NCBI GenBank assembly: GCA_036244855.1
Contig: BQKZ01004989.1
Coordinates: 35,084-45,381 of the forward strand
DNA from: Temnopleurus reevesii
Taxonomy: Eukaryota > Echinodermata > Echinoidea > Temnopleuroida > Temnopleuridae
Length of the DNA: 10,298 nucleotides
Direction of reading: 5' to 3'
Numbering within the stretch: the first letter of the stretch is position 1; the number at the start of each line of letters is the position of its first letter. Positions 7,073 through 10,298 of the stretch are shown here, in pieces. A program made the position numbers and the translations under genes. The notes beneath the pieces are model-generated. The model made no database searches. It saw only the letters and a program-made list of their open reading frames with translations, and had not been told where the DNA came from.

Positions 7073-7300
7073 ATGGATGAATGCCTCAAGAGCTGGTCCT
7101 CATCCGACCAGGACGAAGCCGTGGCTACGAACGAGCGTGTACTGACCCTTGGAGTGACCATGCCTCCATGGAACTACCGCTACATGGTCAAGCTGCATCT
7201 GAACACAGGGGTGCCTATGACCCTGGTCAAAGAATACATCGTCGCCTTCAGCCGCTTTGGACCAAACGTCTGCACCAAGCCGCAGGCGGCTGCTTTCTGA
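7073..7300 (+). CDS. Terminal coding exon of the unrecognised protein (exon 4 of 4 seen)
   Basis: This exon encodes residues 187-261 and the TGA stop at 7298-7300. The acceptor is TTTCCCCTGATGCAG, ending at 7072, and entry is phase 0, matching the phase-0 exit of the previous exon. The peptide begins MDECLKSWSSSDQDEAVATN, an acidic, serine-rich linker. It continues ERVLTLGVTMPPWNYRYMVK and ends in a short tail, VCTKPQAAAF. The alternating hydrophobic pattern after residue 207 suggests two or three beta strands. The frame stays open upstream to 6905, and a second acceptor-like site (CTCCTTAG) sits at 6947-6954, but using it would break phase with exon 3. The last 17 coding bases around GGACCAAACG recur at 9144-9160, and the stop-codon region resembles the unit of the repeat array that follows. 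Confidence 0.82.
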   Translation: MDECLKSWSSSDQDEAVATNERVLTLGVTMPPWNYRYMVKLHLNTGVPMTLVKEYIVAFSRFGPNVCTKPQAAAF

Positions 7301-7365
7301 GATTTAATTGAACGATCACGGAATCGGGGTGGGACAGGCTGGGACTGCTTTCTGAGATCAGCTGT

Positions 7366-7371
7366 AATAAA
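7366..7371 (+). terminator. Candidate proximal poly(A) signal AATAAA
   Basis: An AATAAA hexamer lies 66 bases after the stop codon. It belongs to the repeat-array unit, and a second copy is at 8593-8598 in the next unit. The foldback element starts at 7379, so any cleavage site and GU-rich element belonging to this signal now fall inside the element or beyond it. Confidence 0.4.
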
Positions 7372-7378
7372 ATCATAT
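7371..7378 (+). repeat. Left 8-bp target-site duplication AATCATAT
   Basis: AATCATAT directly precedes the GGGGG edge of the foldback element and is repeated exactly at 8513-8520. Confidence 0.85.
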
Positions 7379-8512
7379 GGGGGTAAGCTCGCTATTCATA
7401 ATGACTGCTTTTATAAGGATCAATGACTCATAAGGACCGCTATTCATAACATGTAAATTCCTATACCCGAAGGTTCGCTATTCATAAAGTGAAAAGAGGG
7501 TCACTATTCATAAAGGCATAAGGACAATTATTCATAAGGATCGCTATTCATATTAGGAAAAGAGGGTTGCTATTCATATCAAGACATAAGGGTCACTATA
7601 CATAAGGACCTTTATTTATAATAAGTCATAAGGGTCGCTATACATAATTCAGAAAGAGGTTCGCTATCCATAATAACAAATAGGGGTCGTTATTCATACA
7701 GGTCGCTTTTCATAATGGGAGAAGAGGGTCTCTATTCATAATGGGAGAATAGGGTCGCTATTCATAAAGGCCATTGTTCATAAGGGTCGCTATTCATAAT
7801 GGGGTAATAGGGTCGCTATTCATAATGGGAAAATATGATCGCTATTCATAATGGGGAAATAGGCTCGCTATTCATAATCAGGAAAAAGGCTCGCTATTCA
7901 GAAAGGCCATTGTTCATAAGGGTCGCTATTCATAATGGGGTAATAGGGTCGCTATTCATATTGGGGAAATAGGCTCGCTATTCATAATGGGGAAATAGGC
8001 TCGCTATTCATAATGGGGAAATAGGGGCGCTATTCATAATGGCGAAATAGGGTCGCTATTCTCTGATTATGACCCCATTATCTGATTATGAATAGCGACC
8101 CCCTTCTTCCATTATGGATAGCGACCCTCTTCTTTCATCATGAATAGCGACCCGCTTCTCTGATTATGAATAGCGACCCTCGTCTTCTATTATGAATAAC
8201 GACCCCATTTTCTGATTATGAATAGCGACCCTCTTCTCTGATTATGATTAGTGACCCTTATGAATATTGATTCTTATGAATAACGACTCTTATGTCTTTT
8301 TATGAATAATGACCTTTATGAATAGCGAAGCTCTTTTTGTTTTATGAATAGGGACCCTTATGAATAGCGACCCTAATTTGGTATTATGAATAGCGATCCT
8401 TATGAACAATGGCCCTTATGAATAGCAACTCTTATGAGCTATTATGAATAGCGGTCCTTATGAATAATTGTTCGTTATGAATAGCGGTCCTTATGAATAG
8501 CGAGCGGACCCC
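7379..8512. mobile_element. Foldback transposon with arms of short tandem repeats
   Basis: The 1,134-base element begins GGGGGTAAGCTCGCTATTCA. Its other end, read inward, is GGGGTCCGCTCGCTATTCA. The left arm (7379 to about 8064) holds about 28 degenerate copies of GGTCGCTATTCATAATGGGG at roughly 24-27-base spacing. The right arm (about 8065-8512) holds about 21 copies of the reverse complement. The switch occurs without a unique central segment. No open frame is present. Exact 8-bp direct repeats (AATCATAT) flank it. The design matches the foldback class (Drosophila FB, sea urchin TU elements), whose long inverted repeats are built of small tandem repeats; assignment to TU itself is an inference. 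Confidence 0.85.
7768..7957 (+). repeat. 136-bp duplication inside the left foldback arm
   Basis: The block AAAGGCCATTGTTCATAAGG plus the following units occurs at 7767 and again at 7903, an offset of 136. The variant word CCATTGTTCATAAGG also occurs once in reverse complement in the right arm (around 8401-8415). The arms therefore share ancestry beyond the basic motif. Confidence 0.75.
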
Positions 8513-8520
8513 AATCATAT
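8513..8520 (+). repeat. Right 8-bp target-site duplication AATCATAT
   Basis: An exact copy of 7371-7378, directly after the ACCCC edge of the foldback element. Confidence 0.85.
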
Positions 8521-9452
8521 AGGTCTATGGGAGTTGGGCAGGGTGGGGGTAAGTGGGGATAAGGCCTGGGACTGCTTCCTTAGATCAGTTGTAATAAAAT
8601 CACATAATGGGAGTTGGGTAGGGTGGGGGTAAGGCTTGAGAATGCTTTCTGAAATAAGTCGTAAACAAATTATATATGGGAGTTGGGTAGGGTGGGGGTA
8701 AGGCTTGGGAATGCTTTTTGAAATCAGTCGTAAACAAATTATATATGGGAGTTGGGTAGGGTGGGGGTAAGGCTTGGGAATGCTTTCTGAAATCAGCCAG
8801 TGTATGACGATACCAGATATCGGGGTAGAGCAGGATTGGATCACGCTTTGAATCGGATTTCTGATATCAGTTGTACTGATATCATTCAAGGATATCATAG
8901 GATTGGGGTGGGGCAGGGTGGTGGCTTTCTATACCAATTGTTCGAAGATTCGATATGGGATCAGGGAGGGGTAACGTTTGGAACTGCTTTCTGAGATCAG
9001 AATCAGTTGTACTATGATTTTAAAAAATCGTGGGGTCGGGTTGAGCAGGATGCAGGTAACGATTGGGACTACTTTCAGAGATCAGTCGCATTTGAGTCAG
9101 ATATGATCATCAACTAAATCGTAACGGGGTGGAATAGTGCTTCGGACCAAACGTCTGCACTTACAAGCACAATCTACTTCTTTCTGAGATCAATTTAAGT
9201 ATTAGATAGGGATATCAAGTGTCGGTCTTTTCGATTCGGACCAAAAATCAAGCACAGTCTACTGCTTCCTAAGTTCAGTCGGACAAAAATCAGATTGGGT
9301 TTTCAACGGGAAACAGGGATGAGGAAGTGTAGCTTTGGACCAATGAGCAAATCTTGACGCCACTAACAGACTAAGGCTGAATCACACCCAGTACTTATCT
9401 CAGATCACACCATTTATGCCATATGCGTCTGCCCAGCGTTCATGAAATTTGA

Positions 9453-9560
9453 AGCACGGAAGGAAGACGCTTAGTTGATGCTACCGCGCTTGTGTACGTA
9501 AAGCACCAGCCGAATGCCTTCACGTCGGTCAAGCGTCTTCTCTCTGTGTCTCTCTTCCGT
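9453..9560. repeat. Imperfect inverted repeat, possible small MITE
   Basis: ACGGAAGGAAGACGCTT at 9454-9470 is partly mirrored by AAGCGTCTTCTCTC...TCTTCCGT at 9529-9560. The right arm carries an extra CTCTGTGTCTCT stretch. No target duplication is evident. Confidence 0.4.
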
Positions 9561-9719
9561 ATTTCTATATTTACGGATCATCTTTCAAATTTCGTGAACC
9601 CTTGACAAACATTGTACATAAAAGAAAAGCAGTAAGCCTTATGCTAAATTTTAAATTAAAATGGTGCATCAGATTATTGAGAACAGTAACTTAAGGGGGA
9701 TATCCCCTCTGTTTGTGTA

Positions 9720-9725
9720 AATAAA
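9720..9725 (+). terminator. Candidate distal poly(A) signal AATAAA
   Basis: An AATAAA in the context GTAAATAAAGTACC, outside the repeat array. If the proximal signal is not used, transcripts ending here would carry the whole foldback element in the 3' UTR. The hexamer is short and common in AT-rich DNA, so this is weak evidence. Confidence 0.3.
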
Positions 9726-10135
9726 GTACCCAGTATTACCATGATTACGTAATCTGTAGTGAGTAGACTCGATGAATTGTGTTTTAATTTTCATAAAATT
9801 TGTAAGACACTATTTTTCATGTATTTACGATCATCAGAAACGTATCCATATTTACAATTATCTCATTGAGTGATTAAGTGCTTCCAATCGAAGCATACAC
9901 GGATATATGCGCGCTCATATAAAACAAAACCAACGAAAAATACAGTATTGTGTTGCTCTCTTTTCTTGTTTCGGATCATTACATAAGATACTCTCGGGAT
10001 TTCCAAATAGTTCTCCAAAATCGCAAGTAGCCTAACCCAAACGTAATCAAACTCTTCAGCCCTGTTGTATAGCCTACTCTTATGAAGGCCAAACGTATCA
10101 TATTATCAGAATCTAGTACGTACATATTATATTAC

Positions 10136-10298
10136 TTAAAGGGGAACTACACTCAGAGATTGAATTGCTATCATTAAATGAAGAAAAATAAGATGATCAA
10201 ACTGTGAAAATTTGAGCAAAATCGGATAATCCATTCAAAAGTTATGAATTTTCAAAGTTTTGATTTACACCCCTCATGGGCTCCTTAAATTGGCAAAC
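10136..10298 (+). mobile_element. Left end of a long-TIR family element, cut by window edge
   Basis: It begins CTTAAAGGGGAACTACAC and carries TTTGAGCAAAATCGGATAAT, AAAAGTTATGAATTTTC and AAATTGGCAAAC, in the same order as the left arm at 4719. It is thus a related copy, with the remainder outside the window. Part of it is also found reversed at 1396-1483. Confidence 0.65.

Larger units (their letters stand above)
7285..9285 (+). repeat. Degenerate tandem array, interrupted by a foldback element
   Basis: Units share GGGAGTTGGGTAGGGTGGGGGTAAGG-like and GGGACTGCTTTCTGAGATCAGT-like blocks. Three units between 8609 and about 8800 have an exact 69-base period (GGGAGTTGGG at 8609, 8678 and 8747). 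An earlier unit spans the insertion (7319-7378 joined to 8521-8608). Later ones (8820-9110) are more diverged. The last blocks (9142-9195 and 9235-9281) contain GGACCAAACG-like and CTTTCTGAGATC-like words matching the end of exon 4. The array therefore appears to have grown from the last coding bases and early 3' UTR. Open frames across it are not coding. Confidence 0.75.
9286..10135. other. 3' flank, no gene recognised
   Basis: No exon with coding character was seen. The stretch contains an imperfect hairpin (9453-9560), a candidate distal poly(A) signal (9720) and otherwise AT-rich sequence. It is either 3' UTR plus intergenic DNA, or wholly intergenic if the proximal poly(A) signal is used. 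Confidence 0.5.

Noticed and set aside
7081..7311. Plus-strand open frame of 76 codons in a second frame of exon 4
   Set aside because: It is out of frame with the phase-consistent exon chain and is a shadow of exon 4.
7379..8512. CRISPR array
   Set aside because: The units are degenerate, lack unique spacers of constant length and invert midway; the setting is a eukaryotic gene.
7379..8512. Telomeric or centromeric satellite
   Set aside because: The bounded ends, inverted arms and 8-bp target duplication mark a single transposon insertion.
8515..8898. Minus-strand open frame with repeating PYPHPTQLPYIICLRLIS units
   Set aside because: The repetition reflects the 69-base DNA array, a multiple of three, and not a repeat protein.

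Overview
This is eukaryotic, animal-type DNA: AT-rich non-coding sequence, short exons with GT-AG junctions, and many small non-autonomous transposons. Foldback and MITE-like elements and tRNA-derived SINE relics of these kinds are familiar from sea urchins and other marine deuterostomes, so an echinoderm is my best guess. That is an inference from repeat style, not a database match.

One host gene runs left to right as the last four coding exons (1043-1223, 2193-2357, 3108-3319, 7073-7300). Intron phases agree at every join (1, 1, 0), giving one open frame of 261 codons ending at a TGA at 7298-7300. Its 5' end lies upstream. I do not recognise the protein. A strand pattern in the second and third exons resembles a PH/GRAM-like fold, and there is a cluster of five cysteines.

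The introns are packed with mobile DNA. Intron 1 (1224-2192) has a fragment of a long-TIR family and a 17-bp perfect inverted repeat flanked by 10-bp direct repeats. Intron 2 (2358-3107) has a degenerate MITE. Intron 3 (3320-7072) begins with a tandem duplication that copied most of exon 3 and created a broken second exon. It continues with MITEs, a 1.1-kb element with arms of about 200 bp, and a 916-bp element with 22-bp TIRs next to TA dinucleotides, which carries a SINE-like segment.

The 3' side is the most unusual part. Just after the stop codon lies a degenerate array, part of it with a 69-bp period, whose units resemble the end of the last coding exon. A 1,134-bp foldback element (7379-8512) has inserted into one unit. 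Its two arms are arrays of a short motif (CGCTATTCATAA) that flips orientation near 8065, and it is bounded by a perfect 8-bp target duplication (AATCATAT). The insertion lies just downstream of a potential AATAAA signal. The array fades out by about 9285. The last 850 bases hold a possible distal poly(A) signal, a hairpin and another copy of the long-TIR family running off the edge.

I found no bacterial-type genes, CRISPR array, rRNA or intact tRNA, and no multi-gene system.
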